Shown here: positions 17,454 to 25,982 of the stretch, one piece after another | Layout of the letters: each line of letters begins with the position of its first letter | Position numbering within the stretch: the first letter of the stretch is position 1 | Origin: CAWCJL01 sp963795775 | Lineage (GTDB): Bacteria > Acidobacteriota > Terriglobia > Terriglobales > Acidobacteriaceae | Assembly (NCBI GenBank): GCA_963795775.1 | Contig: CAWCJL010000002.1 | Location: 310,001-374,000, forward strand | DNA: 64,000 nucleotides | Direction of reading: 5' to 3' | Notes under the pieces: generated by a model | The model's database searches: none | What the model saw: only the letters and a program-made list of their open reading frames with translations | Told to the model about the DNA's origin: nothing | Made by a program: the position numbers and the translations under genes

Positions 17454-19364
17454 CTATAGCTTCGGGTGCAGCTTCTCGAAGCCAGTCGCCTGCTGATAAG
17501 CACGCGCAAAGGCACAAAGCCTCGCATCCTGGTAATGGCCGCCCAGAAAGGTAAGGCTCACCGGCGTTCCCGGCCCGCCAATCGAATCGTCTTCGCCCGT
17601 ATCCGTGGCCGGAGGCTGCGGCGCATCCTCGCCGCGAATCCCGTTAGGCACAATCACCGCGGGATGCCCGGTCAGGTTGGTGGCCACTAACTGCCGGCCC
17701 GAACTTGGCGTCACAATCACGTCCACCTGCTGGAACAGCGCCGACAACTGCTCAATTGCCAGCATCCGCGCCCGGTTCGCCTGGATGTACTCGACCGCCG
17801 GATAAAAGCGCGCCACACGAAACTGATTCGGCCAGTCCTCCGGCCCTTGCTCTGTCAGCAGCTTGTCGCGACCCGTCATGGTCAGTTCGTCAAATGCGGC
17901 CGCGGCCTCCGCAGTCAGCAGCGCCGACATCGCGCTATACGGCAGCTTCGGCAACTGCAACGGTGTCAATTTCACGCCCATGCTCTGGAGCTTCTCGAGC
18001 GCAGCATGGTCATACCTGCGGTCGTACTCCCGCCGTACTCGGGCCGCCGCCTTTTCGCGCTCGTCGGCTTCACGCTTTTTCCGCTCTTCGTCAGTTTCGT
18101 CCTTTGGCGCCTCCGCTTCCTGCTGCTTCTGTTCCTGCGAAGGCGTGAACTCTTCGTTCAGGTAGCCCACGCGCAGCGACCGCCAATCAAGCTCCGCGTT
18201 CCAATTGAACGCCGCATCGCGCGTCGCGCGGTCCTGCCCATCCGGTCCATAGATACTGCTCAGCACGATGGCACAGTCCTCCACCGCGCGGCAGATGGGT
18301 CCTAGCTTGTCCATCGTCCAACTGAGCGCCATGGCACCTGTGCGTGGCACAAAGCCGAAAGTGGGACGCAGCCCCGTTGTTCCGCAGCGCGTGGATGGCG
18401 ACGAGATCGAGCCCAGCGTCTCCGAGCCGATAGCAAACGCAACGCACCCGGCCGCCGTGGCCGAAGCCGACCCCGCCGATGACCCGCTCGATCCCTGCTT
18501 CGGGTTCCACGGATTCCGCGTGCGTCCGCCAAACCACTTATCGCCCTCTGCCAAGGCACCCAGCGTGGTCTTCGCCACCAACACCGCACCCGCAGCGTCC
18601 AGCCGCTTCACTACCGTCGCGTCTTCATGCAAGCTCTGCTTCTCAAAGCCGCCAGCCCCCCACGTCGTCGGATACCCCTTCACCGCAAGCAGGTCCTTCG
18701 CGCCCCAGGGCAAACCGTGCAGTGGACCGCGATACTTTCCCGCCGCGATCTCCCGATCCGCCTCCCGCGCCTTGGTCATCGCGCGCTCCTCAGTCAACGT
18801 GATGACGAAGTGCAGCACCGGGTCGTACCGCTTCAGCCGTCGGAGGTACATCTCCGTCAGCGCCACCGACGAGACCTTCTTGGTTCGCACATACTCCGCC
18901 AGTTCGCGCACAGAGAGGAACGCCAGGTCTTCCAGATTCGCCGGCGCGGTGCCGATCGCGGGCGCCTTGCTGATCGCCATGGGCCGGCGCGCTGCATCGA
19001 CCTTCGCCCCGGCCGGCAGCGGGTCGAAGATGTACGCCGGTGCAACGCTGTTTGGCAGATGCAGTTGCCGAATCTTGGCGTAGCCTTGCCGCTGCTCGCG
19101 CAGATCTTTCATCATCATGCTCATCTGTTCCGGCGCCACCGGCACGCCGGCCAGCGCGGCCGCCTGCGTAATCATCTCCGGCGTAATCTTTGCCAGCGCG
19201 GCCTGCCCGGAGTTGCCGCTCTGGTTCGCAGCCGCTGTGGTCGCGCTATCCCCACTCCCGCTCTGCGCCTCCGCAGCCATCGCATACAGCACACCCGGCA
19301 GCAATGTCCCCGCAAATCCAGCCCTGCCACAAGCCGCAAGAAATCCCCGCCTGTCCAAACCCAT
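17454..19364 (-). CDS. Tat-exported amidase (amidase signature family)
   Basis: 636 residues from the ATG at 19364, which has AAGGAG ten nt upstream; the 70 extra codons upstream are unsupported. The N-terminus DRRGFLAACGRAGFAGTLLPG is a Tat signal. The catalytic Lys (LPWGAKDLLA), the Gly/Ser-rich signature GSSGSSAGSASA and the nucleophile region GSETLGSISSPS are all intact. Between the core halves lies a ~55-residue highly charged helical insert (EQKQQEAEAPKDETDEE and onward). Family members hydrolyse amides from small nitriles to peptides; substrate is unknown here. The protein is longer than typical ~480-residue amidases because of a ~130-residue N-terminal region plus this insert. Confidence 0.88.
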   Translation of the reverse strand: MGLDRRGFLAACGRAGFAGTLLPGVLYAMAAEAQSGSGDSATTAAANQSGNSGQAALAKITPEMITQAAALAGVPVAPEQMSMMMKDLREQRQGYAKIRQLHLPNSVAPAYIFDPLPAGAKVDAARRPMAISKAPAIGTAPANLEDLAFLSVRELAEYVRTKKVSSVALTEMYLRRLKRYDPVLHFVITLTEERAMTKAREADREIAAGKYRGPLHGLPWGAKDLLAVKGYPTTWGAGGFEKQSLHEDATVVKRLDAAGAVLVAKTTLGALAEGDKWFGGRTRNPWNPKQGSSGSSAGSASATAAGCVAFAIGSETLGSISSPSTRCGTTGLRPTFGFVPRTGAMALSWTMDKLGPICRAVEDCAIVLSSIYGPDGQDRATRDAAFNWNAELDWRSLRVGYLNEEFTPSQEQKQQEAEAPKDETDEERKKREADEREKAAARVRREYDRRYDHAALEKLQSMGVKLTPLQLPKLPYSAMSALLTAEAAAAFDELTMTGRDKLLTEQGPEDWPNQFRVARFYPAVEYIQANRARMLAIEQLSALFQQVDVIVTPSSGRQLVATNLTGHPAVIVPNGIRGEDAPQPPATDTGEDDSIGGPGTPVSLTFLGGHYQDARLCAFARAYQQATGFEKLHPKL

Positions 19365-19456
19365 CGTTCGCTGTTCTCCTTTTTGCGCGAAGGGCAAGTA
19401 TAGCGGCAACCGCGGTACTGGTAACCGGGCCGACCGCGAGGCAGACGGCGCCGACT

Positions 19457-21544
19457 TCAGGATTCTGCAACAGCGAGTCGCAGGTGCTCGTTCTGAACCT
19501 GGCCGAGACTCGCCAGCCTGTCTTGTTCTGCGCCTCCATCGATGCCTTCTAGGGGAATCACTCCACAGCGACACAAATAGCGTGTTGTTTCATCGAAGTC
19601 TTCTGGGAGGTTCGTCAGGTCATTGGGATCGCCCGTCGGGACAAAGAGAATCATTCCCTGCCGGGCCCGCGTTAGCAACACGCGATAGGCATTCTTTCGA
19701 TACGTTTGCTTTTCAGGGCTGCGAATTGCGCTCCATTTGCTTTCCCTCCCGTGGCGCAGCCCCCGTAGTTGCCATCCATCCCCATCCTTCCAAATGAAAT
19801 CGCCACCCCAGCAAAGGCCGATCCAATCCAGTTCCAGTCCTTGGATTTCGAACTCCGTCGCGAACACCTCGCAACGAAAGCTCGACCGTATGTCCATGGC
19901 TTCTGCCAAGTACCAGTGCTCCCAGGGATAATCCGCGTGGAAAGACGAACTCGGCTCTAGTCCAACCGCTCGCAAGCGTGCTGCGCCGGACGAACCGACA
20001 AGGCCATACCGATTCGCACCGATCCCCTGCTCACGCAATTTTGCTCTTGTCTGCTCCAGGTCGCGCGAAACAAAGATTGGAAACTTATCTGTAACTCGCA
20101 AGGAGGATGCCCCGTCCGCATCCCCGTCCAGCACCCGATTCACCCACGTGGCCAACTGCTCGGCCCGCAAACTCCTGTTCGAAGTCCGCAAATGCAGTGC
20201 CGTACTGGTGTGCACTGCCGCTTGGTGATTCGGATCTGCGAACAATTGGTGTCCCGCAGTGGAGGCTCCGCCCTCCAACACTTCAGGCGAAGCATAGATC
20301 GACCATGATTTCGAACTCCCCACGAGCGCCTTGCCCCACTCTTCCAGACCAGCCTCACCGTCGTTAATCTCCTGCCCGCCGCCGATTAGCGCAACCACGA
20401 CGGCCCAGTCCGGCTGCCGCTCCATGATGCGCAATAACATCTCGGGTTCCGAATAGTCCCTGCCAAACTTCCGCATGTTCTGCTGCTTATTCCACGCACG
20501 CTGCGCTTCATCGAATACGATCGCGTGATTGGAGGGCGGCCCCAGGTTGTCTTCTGTGTGGTAGCGGGCAAAGACGTGCACGTTCTCGATCAGGGTCCTC
20601 GCCTCCGCACGCGATTGGGCAGCACTCGCGCCCTTGCGCATGCTTTCCTGTGTAAACAGGTGCTGCAGCACCTGCACGAGCGGTCCGTTACCGCTCATGA
20701 AGTGAATCGCGCTTGTCTGATTCTCCTTTGAATGAGCGAGGCTCAAGCCCACCAGTGTCTTGCCGGAGCCAGGTACTCCTGTCAGAAAACAAATCGCGTG
20801 TTGGCCTTCGGCACGGGCCTTGTCTACACATTCCTGAATGGTCCGCCGTACAGTTTCGATTTCGTGCTCTGAAGCTTCCGAGTGCGCCACCTCGCGAATA
20901 GACAGTCCACTCCTCAACGCCATTGCCGCTTCCAGAATGGTCGGGACGGGGAAGTACGGACTCTCGTCCCAGGTGTCTGCAGCTAGTTGGCCAACGGCGT
21001 GACGCTCGACCGCCAACAGCACATCGTGCAGGTCCGCCCATGTGCTCTGAATCACACTGGCTACCCAATAGGTGGCCAGTTGGGCAAAGAGCTCACGTTG
21101 CCATAGAAAGGTGAGGTCCGACGGGTGAACGCCTGGAGCCACGATCACTGGCACAATCCGGCGCTCGGTTGAACCCTTATGGAAGTAGTGCAAGAGGAGC
21201 GCATATTCCTCAATCTGCCGCTTCGCCTGCGAGATCGCATCACCTGACTTCGATTCAAGAATCACGATCGCGTCTCGAACCAAAAGAACAATGTCGATAC
21301 GCAATTCTTTCCGCGGGATGGAGAACTCAAGCAGCAGCCCCCAGGACTTCGCCGTCTCCGATGCCCTGACGCATTGCTCCAAGGTGCGGCGCACTGCCGT
21401 AATATCCCGCTCCCAGGTCAGCGTCTGGTCCGAGTACTGGCTGGTGTATCCGCGGTTGGCGTAACCGGTGGCAAGGCGTGCGAGAATCCATGATTCGCTC
21501 GCCGCAAGAAATTCCTGAACGGTGGATCGAAAGAAAGACGTCAT
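19457..21544 (-). CDS. nuclease-helicase: PD-(D/E)XK domain plus DUF2075 (schlafen-like) helicase
   Basis: About 695 residues from the ATG at 21544; a TTG 28 codons upstream is possible and neither has a strong ribosome site. Residues ~75-105 show a restriction-type nuclease signature (RIDIVLLVRDAIVILESKSGD, i.e. D then E-x-K). The helicase part has Walker A GVPGSGKT (~254), Walker B VFDEAQ (~344), FEIQGLELDWIGL (motif V-like) and NAYRVLLTRARQGMILF (motif VI), fitting PF09848. Such fusions occur singly in genomic islands and are candidates for phage or plasmid defence. No methylase or toxin partner is adjacent. Function is not established. Confidence 0.85.
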   Translation of the reverse strand: MTSFFRSTVQEFLAASESWILARLATGYANRGYTSQYSDQTLTWERDITAVRRTLEQCVRASETAKSWGLLLEFSIPRKELRIDIVLLVRDAIVILESKSGDAISQAKRQIEEYALLLHYFHKGSTERRIVPVIVAPGVHPSDLTFLWQRELFAQLATYWVASVIQSTWADLHDVLLAVERHAVGQLAADTWDESPYFPVPTILEAAMALRSGLSIREVAHSEASEHEIETVRRTIQECVDKARAEGQHAICFLTGVPGSGKTLVGLSLAHSKENQTSAIHFMSGNGPLVQVLQHLFTQESMRKGASAAQSRAEARTLIENVHVFARYHTEDNLGPPSNHAIVFDEAQRAWNKQQNMRKFGRDYSEPEMLLRIMERQPDWAVVVALIGGGQEINDGEAGLEEWGKALVGSSKSWSIYASPEVLEGGASTAGHQLFADPNHQAAVHTSTALHLRTSNRSLRAEQLATWVNRVLDGDADGASSLRVTDKFPIFVSRDLEQTRAKLREQGIGANRYGLVGSSGAARLRAVGLEPSSSFHADYPWEHWYLAEAMDIRSSFRCEVFATEFEIQGLELDWIGLCWGGDFIWKDGDGWQLRGLRHGRESKWSAIRSPEKQTYRKNAYRVLLTRARQGMILFVPTGDPNDLTNLPEDFDETTRYLCRCGVIPLEGIDGGAEQDRLASLGQVQNEHLRLAVAES

Positions 21545-21614
21545 GTGCCCGGGCCAGGATAACAACCAAATCCGGAGCACCGGCCCTATTCGAGTTGCTC
21601 GCGTGCGGAAAACA

Positions 21615-21644
21615 TTGCTAGAGCACAAGCGTTGCCGTTAATAT
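21615..21644 (+). promoter_or_regulatory. possible promoter of the second S13 peptidase
   Basis: TTGCTA (21615-21620), 18 nt, TAATAT (21639-21644), 56 nt before the GTG start at 21701. Sequence match is moderate and the region is more AT-rich than its surroundings. Confidence 0.35.
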
Positions 21645-21700
21645 CAGCCGCAGCACGGATCCGGTGCCGAGCACCCGCCTCCCCCAAGAGGAGATCACCA

Positions 21701-23332
21701 GTGCCATCGCTCTCAACATGTTTCTCCGTCGCCGCCCTATCGATCGCGTCCCTTGCCGCGATCTCCCAGCCGTCCATTGCGGAAGAGAACCAAACGCAGC
21801 ACGCCAAGATTCCCGCAGACATCCAGAGCGTCTTCAATAAGCCCCTCTACAAGGGCGCATTGTGGGGATTGCGGGTCCTCGATGCGCAGAGCGGCGAACC
21901 CATTATCGACCTCCGGCCGCAACATCAGTTCCTCATCGGCTCCATACGGAAGGTCTTCTCCATAGGCGAACTTCTGAACCAGATCGGGCCGGAGCACCGG
22001 TACAACACGCCCGTGTACCGCGTGGGCGACGTGGACAAAACCGGCGTTCTCCATGGCGATCTGGTGCTGGTCGCATCCGGCGACTTGACCATGGGCGGAC
22101 GCACCAATCGCGACGGCACCATTGCCATCAGCGACTTCGATCACAACGAGGCCAACTCGCTCGGCAATGCCGTGCTCACCGCGCCCGATCCGCTCGCCGG
22201 CTACCGCGAACTGGCACAGCAGGTGGCGGCGGCGGGCATCAAGAAGATCACCGGCGACGTGATCATCGATGACCGGCTATTCCAGCCTTACAACTTCCGC
22301 GACGAATTCGATTTGCGGCCGATCTTCGTAAATGATGACGTGGTCGATCTCACGATCAACCCCACACAGCCCGGGAAGCGAGCTTCTGTTCAGTATCGTC
22401 CTCACTCCGAGGCGCTGGAGGTAGACAACGACCTGAACACCGGCCAGGCCGGGTCGCCGTACGAACTGAAGCTCGAACCCGCCCTGCCCGCCTGCATCGG
22501 GCGCCCGGACTGCACGGCAACGGTTGCCGGCAACCTGCCGGTGGACTTCGTGCCGCCGCTCACCAACAAGTTCCCGCTGGTGCAGACCTTCCGGATCGTG
22601 CAGCCCTCAAACTACGCACGCACCGTACTGATCGAGCAGCTCAGGAAGGCGGGAGTCAAGGTGGACGCGCCGCTTGTGAGTGAGAACCCGACACGCCTGC
22701 TGCCCGCCAAAGGCGATTACTCCCGCCATGACCGTGTGGCTGAGCTGAAAGGCATGCCCTACAGCCAGGATGCGAAGCTGATCCTGAAGGTCAGCTACAA
22801 CATCGGCGCCGATACCAGCCTGTTGCTCTTCGGTCTGACCAAGGGCGTGGACAGCATGCCGGCCGCGCTTCATGAAGAGAAGCGCAACCTTGCCTGCCAC
22901 TATGGAATCGACGATGACCAATACCATTTCCTGGACGGCAGCGGCGGCGGCGATACCACCGCAACCAACACTGCCGTCACGCACATGCTCAAGGAGCTTA
23001 CCGAGCGGCGCACGTTCCCGCAGTTCTTTGACGCGCTACCCATCCTGGGCACGGACGGTTCGCTCGCCAGCTTCAGGAATTTTGAATCCGATCCGTCGCT
23101 CGCCGGCGCCAAGGGCCGGGTGCGTGCCAAGACCGGCACCTACGTCCAGGGCTCCGCGACCGGCCCGCTCGTTAAGGCCCAGGCCTTTGGCGGCTACGTC
23201 GACGCGAAAAGCGGAAAGCGGCTCATCTACCAACTGGTCGTCAACGACGTCCCGGTGAAGGACTTGAGTGATGTGCTGCAGATCTTCCAGGACGAGGCCA
23301 CCATCTCCGCCATGCTGTGGCGCGATAACTAA
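21701..23332 (+). CDS. D-alanyl-D-alanine carboxypeptidase family protein (peptidase S13), second copy
   Basis: 543 residues from GTG 21701, preceded by AGAGGAG at 8 nt; the TTG at 21632 has no such site. A signal peptide (SVAALSIASLAAISQPSIA) is present. Motifs: SxxK as SIRK (IGSIRKVFS), SxN as SYN (KVSYNIGAD) and KTG (VRAKTGTYV), in PBP4 order with the class C insert. It is diverged from the enzyme at 11408-12994, with a VASGDLTMGG domain-II region. It should act on peptidoglycan in the periplasm, and having two copies 9 kb apart suggests non-redundant roles. Convergent with the ADP-ribosylglycohydrolase gene. Confidence 0.88.
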   Translation: MPSLSTCFSVAALSIASLAAISQPSIAEENQTQHAKIPADIQSVFNKPLYKGALWGLRVLDAQSGEPIIDLRPQHQFLIGSIRKVFSIGELLNQIGPEHRYNTPVYRVGDVDKTGVLHGDLVLVASGDLTMGGRTNRDGTIAISDFDHNEANSLGNAVLTAPDPLAGYRELAQQVAAAGIKKITGDVIIDDRLFQPYNFRDEFDLRPIFVNDDVVDLTINPTQPGKRASVQYRPHSEALEVDNDLNTGQAGSPYELKLEPALPACIGRPDCTATVAGNLPVDFVPPLTNKFPLVQTFRIVQPSNYARTVLIEQLRKAGVKVDAPLVSENPTRLLPAKGDYSRHDRVAELKGMPYSQDAKLILKVSYNIGADTSLLLFGLTKGVDSMPAALHEEKRNLACHYGIDDDQYHFLDGSGGGDTTATNTAVTHMLKELTERRTFPQFFDALPILGTDGSLASFRNFESDPSLAGAKGRVRAKTGTYVQGSATGPLVKAQAFGGYVDAKSGKRLIYQLVVNDVPVKDLSDVLQIFQDEATISAMLWRDN

Positions 23333-23362
23333 GTCCGCCGCAACAGGCGGCTTGCTCAAACG

Positions 23363-23416
23363 AAGCCGCATAAACGGCTTGACCCGGGGGAGCGCCACTA
23401 TTCCGTCGAGCTCCCC
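23363..23416. terminator. hairpins between convergent genes, possible bidirectional terminator
   Basis: AAGCCG (23363-23368) pairs with CGGCTT (23375-23380), and GGGGAGC (23387-23393) with GCTCCCC (23410-23416). They sit between the S13 stop (23332) and the glycohydrolase stop (23418). No T-tract follows on either strand, so termination strength is doubtful. Confidence 0.35.
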
Positions 23417-23417
23417 T

Positions 23418-24353
23418 TCACATCGATAGCCATGCTCCGAGTGGTTCTTGCCGCTGCAGCCAGAGCTTTGGCACTGCTTCCAATCCAGTCCGCATCACGA
23501 CTATGCCGCCTACCATCGCACAGGTGGTATCGCGATCACCCAGCCCGCTCACCGTGTTCCATAAGGCTTCTTCGTAACTGTCAAGGTGACGTGCCGCGCT
23601 CCAGAGCACAAAAGGGACGGTATCCGCCGCGCTGACGTGAGTTCCATTGCCAAGCACAAACGCGGCCTTCTCCGGGGAGGTGTCTCGGGGCAGCGCCATG
23701 GCTTTGTCCAGACCCTTTCGGACCTCGCAGGAGGGCAACCGGCAGCGTATCTGCTCCAGGAACTCGGGGACCTCCGGAAGCTGCTCCGTGGCGATTCTGC
23801 TCGCCAAAGCCGCAGCCAATGCGACGGCGATGGCACCCACCACCGCCTCTGTATGGCAATGCGTTACTACCGCCGATCGTTCGGCCTGCTCCATCGCGGC
23901 GTCCAGGTCGTCTGCAAAATAAGCTCCTAACGGAGCGACGCGCATCGCAGATCCGTTCCCAAAGGAACCTTGTCCGGCAAACAGGGCCTGCGCCTCCACG
24001 CGCCAGTGATTCGCCCCGCGCGTTCGAATCCGATGCAGCAGGTCGTGCATGGCCGGACCGTAGCCGCGCATCGGGTCATACAACTCCGCAAAACTCTGGG
24101 CCAGACTTTCTTGCTCGATCTCCCCAAAGCGCTCCAACACTTTTACGACGGAGATTGCCATCATCGTATCGTCCGTAAAGCGCCAGGGCCCCTCGGGCAG
24201 CTCTCGGCTTGCCACTGCGGTGCGCGCCTGCTGCCACGGAAGGAAAAAGCTCTCTCCAAAGGCATCGCCGCAACAAAGGCCCCGAAGCGACTGGTAAGCC
24301 CGGGACTGACGCGCGCTACGGTCCCCTTCACCGAGGTCCGACATGATCCCCAT
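23418..24353 (-). CDS. ADP-ribosylglycohydrolase (DraG/ARH-type)
   Basis: 311 residues. The metal-binding motifs of the family are intact: GLCCGDAFGE near the N-terminus, FTDDTMMA (~59-66) and the C-terminal GDRDTTCAMVGGIV (~272-285), where the second Asp and Thr bind the two Mg ions. These enzymes remove ADP-ribose from proteins, nucleic acids or small molecules. No mono-ADP-ribosyltransferase, nitrogenase or DarT gene is in the window, so its substrate is open. The start could also be the ATG at 24344, which has GGGGATC just upstream. It is divergent from the ABC ATPase gene across 79 nt. Confidence 0.88.
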   Translation of the reverse strand: MGIMSDLGEGDRSARQSRAYQSLRGLCCGDAFGESFFLPWQQARTAVASRELPEGPWRFTDDTMMAISVVKVLERFGEIEQESLAQSFAELYDPMRGYGPAMHDLLHRIRTRGANHWRVEAQALFAGQGSFGNGSAMRVAPLGAYFADDLDAAMEQAERSAVVTHCHTEAVVGAIAVALAAALASRIATEQLPEVPEFLEQIRCRLPSCEVRKGLDKAMALPRDTSPEKAAFVLGNGTHVSAADTVPFVLWSAARHLDSYEEALWNTVSGLGDRDTTCAMVGGIVVMRTGLEAVPKLWLQRQEPLGAWLSM

Positions 24354-24432
24354 CGGAAGAGTCTAATGCTGCACGGCAGTGTCTGCCTTACAGGTCGTTC
24401 CGTTCTCTGGCAGCAGATGTTAGCCTCCTGCC

Positions 24433-25251
24433 ATGGCCCTGCTCGAAATCGACCGCGTCTCGAAGACCTATCCCGGCCGGTCGAACGCTCTCGGCATGCC
24501 TGGTGAACCGAAGCTGGTCGTCGATGACGTTTCGCTCTCGATCGAGCGGGGAGAAACCGTCGGCCTGGTGGGCGAATCTGGCTCCGGCAAGAGCACCGTG
24601 GCGCGCATGGCGCTGGGCCTGATCGAGCCGTCCGCCGGAGCGGTGCGCTTCGCCGGCGAAACCATCACCGGTGCGCGCGGACGCACGATGCGCCGGCTCC
24701 GCCGCCGCATTCAGCCCGTTTTCCAGGATCCGTATGCTGCCCTGAACCCGCGCATGCGCGTGCTTGAAATTATTACGGAACCGCTGTGGATACATAAACG
24801 GGATCCCGAGCTGCCCGATGATCTCCCGCGCACGCGAGCCGCGGTTACGGACCATGCCGCATCGCTGCTCCGCCATGTCGGTCTCGATGCTGCCGCGCTC
24901 ACCCGGTATCCGCATGAGTTCTCCGGCGGCCAGCGTCAACGGATCAACATCGCACGCGCACTCGCCCTTCGCCCTGAACTCCTGATTCTCGACGAGCCGG
25001 TCTCCGCGCTCGACGTCAGCGTGGGCGCGCAAATTGTGAATCTGTTGCGCGATCTCCAGCGCGAACACGCGCTGTCCTACCTGTTCATTACCCACTCCAT
25101 GCCTTTGGTTCGCTATCTCGCGAACCGTATCGCCGTGATGCGCAACGGGAAGCTGGTTGAAGAGGGTGACGCGGAAGAGCTGTGCCGGGCGCCTCGCGAT
25201 CCCTACACGCAAGCGCTGCTCGCCGCCACTCCCACGCTGGTCTATGTCTGA
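24433..25251 (+). CDS. ABC transporter ATP-binding protein, oligopeptide/dipeptide type (OppF/DppF-like)
   Basis: 272 residues with Walker A GESGSGKST (~50-58), Q-loop (QPVFQDPYAALNPR), signature FSGGQRQRI (~164-172), Walker B LLILDEPVSALD and H-loop ITHSM. The DPYxxLNPR segment and the C-terminal PRDPYTQALLAA are diagnostic of the Opp/Dpp ATPase subfamily. No permease, binding protein or second ATPase is nearby, so it is an orphan subunit here and may serve a distant transporter. It overlaps the GNAT gene by 8 nt. Confidence 0.88.
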   Translation: MALLEIDRVSKTYPGRSNALGMPGEPKLVVDDVSLSIERGETVGLVGESGSGKSTVARMALGLIEPSAGAVRFAGETITGARGRTMRRLRRRIQPVFQDPYAALNPRMRVLEIITEPLWIHKRDPELPDDLPRTRAAVTDHAASLLRHVGLDAAALTRYPHEFSGGQRQRINIARALALRPELLILDEPVSALDVSVGAQIVNLLRDLQREHALSYLFITHSMPLVRYLANRIAVMRNGKLVEEGDAEELCRAPRDPYTQALLAATPTLVYV

Positions 25252-25954
25252 CGGCCTGCTCGCAAACTGCTTCTGGCATGCGCTCCGTACCGAGCACGCC
25301 CGCTTTGCCCTGGCCGCGCCATTGGCTCGGAGATACCCTGCAGACGTCGTTCCCTTTGGCGGAATACCAGACCACGCGCAAGAGTCATTGCGGAATTTCG
25401 CCTCTCTGCTTGCACCGGGTGAAGCCATCTACCTGATGAGCGCCGGCGCGCCTCTCATCCCGGCTCTTCTCCCGTCGTCACTCCAGCTCGATGCCGAGCT
25501 TCCCGGATTGCAGATGATCCACGACGCATCACAGCTTCCACTCAGCGCCGCTGCGGAAGCCGCTCCGCCAATTGTCCTGCTATCAGAGAAAGATGCCGCC
25601 GACATGCTCGCGCTCACCCTGGTTGCGTTCCCTGGCTACTTCCGCATTCGCACCTGCGAAATGGGCACCTACTACGGCATTCGTATCGATGGCGAACTGG
25701 TCGCGATGGCCGGCGAGCGGATCGCCCTGCCCGGCTACCGTGAGATCAGTGCCGTCTGCACGCATCCTGCGCACACGGGCAAGGGTTACGCGAGCCGCCT
25801 CGTTCTTCGCGTAATGGAGGAACACGCGCGCGCTGGTCTCATTTCTTTCCTCCACGTTGCTGCCGCAAACTCCGGCGCGATCCGCATGTACCAGCGGCTC
25901 GGTTTTCAGCGCACGCGCGATGTTTTGTTTCAGCGGTTGCTGCACACGGGCTGA
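25244..25954 (+). CDS. GNAT family N-acetyltransferase (FR47-like)
   Basis: 236 residues from ATG 25244, which overlaps the end of the ABC ATPase gene by 8 nt and implies translational coupling. The C-terminal half has the acetyl-CoA-binding pattern VCTHPAHTGKGYASRL (R/H-x-x-G-x-G/A) and the terminal NSGAIRMYQRLGF, typical of FR47/GNAT enzymes. The N-terminal half (~1-110) is less conserved. Its substrate is unknown. The pairing with a peptide-type ABC ATPase is odd and might point to modification of an imported or exported compound, which is inference. Confidence 0.82.
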   Translation: MSDGLLANCFWHALRTEHARFALAAPLARRYPADVVPFGGIPDHAQESLRNFASLLAPGEAIYLMSAGAPLIPALLPSSLQLDAELPGLQMIHDASQLPLSAAAEAAPPIVLLSEKDAADMLALTLVAFPGYFRIRTCEMGTYYGIRIDGELVAMAGERIALPGYREISAVCTHPAHTGKGYASRLVLRVMEEHARAGLISFLHVAAANSGAIRMYQRLGFQRTRDVLFQRLLHTG

Positions 25955-25982
25955 CCGCGAGTTGAATCCCTGGCGAGAATGC

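Noticed and set aside
24005..24040. tRNA-like GTTCGAATCC sequence
   Set aside because: It lies inside the glycohydrolase coding region, and I could not find acceptor, D and anticodon stems around it.
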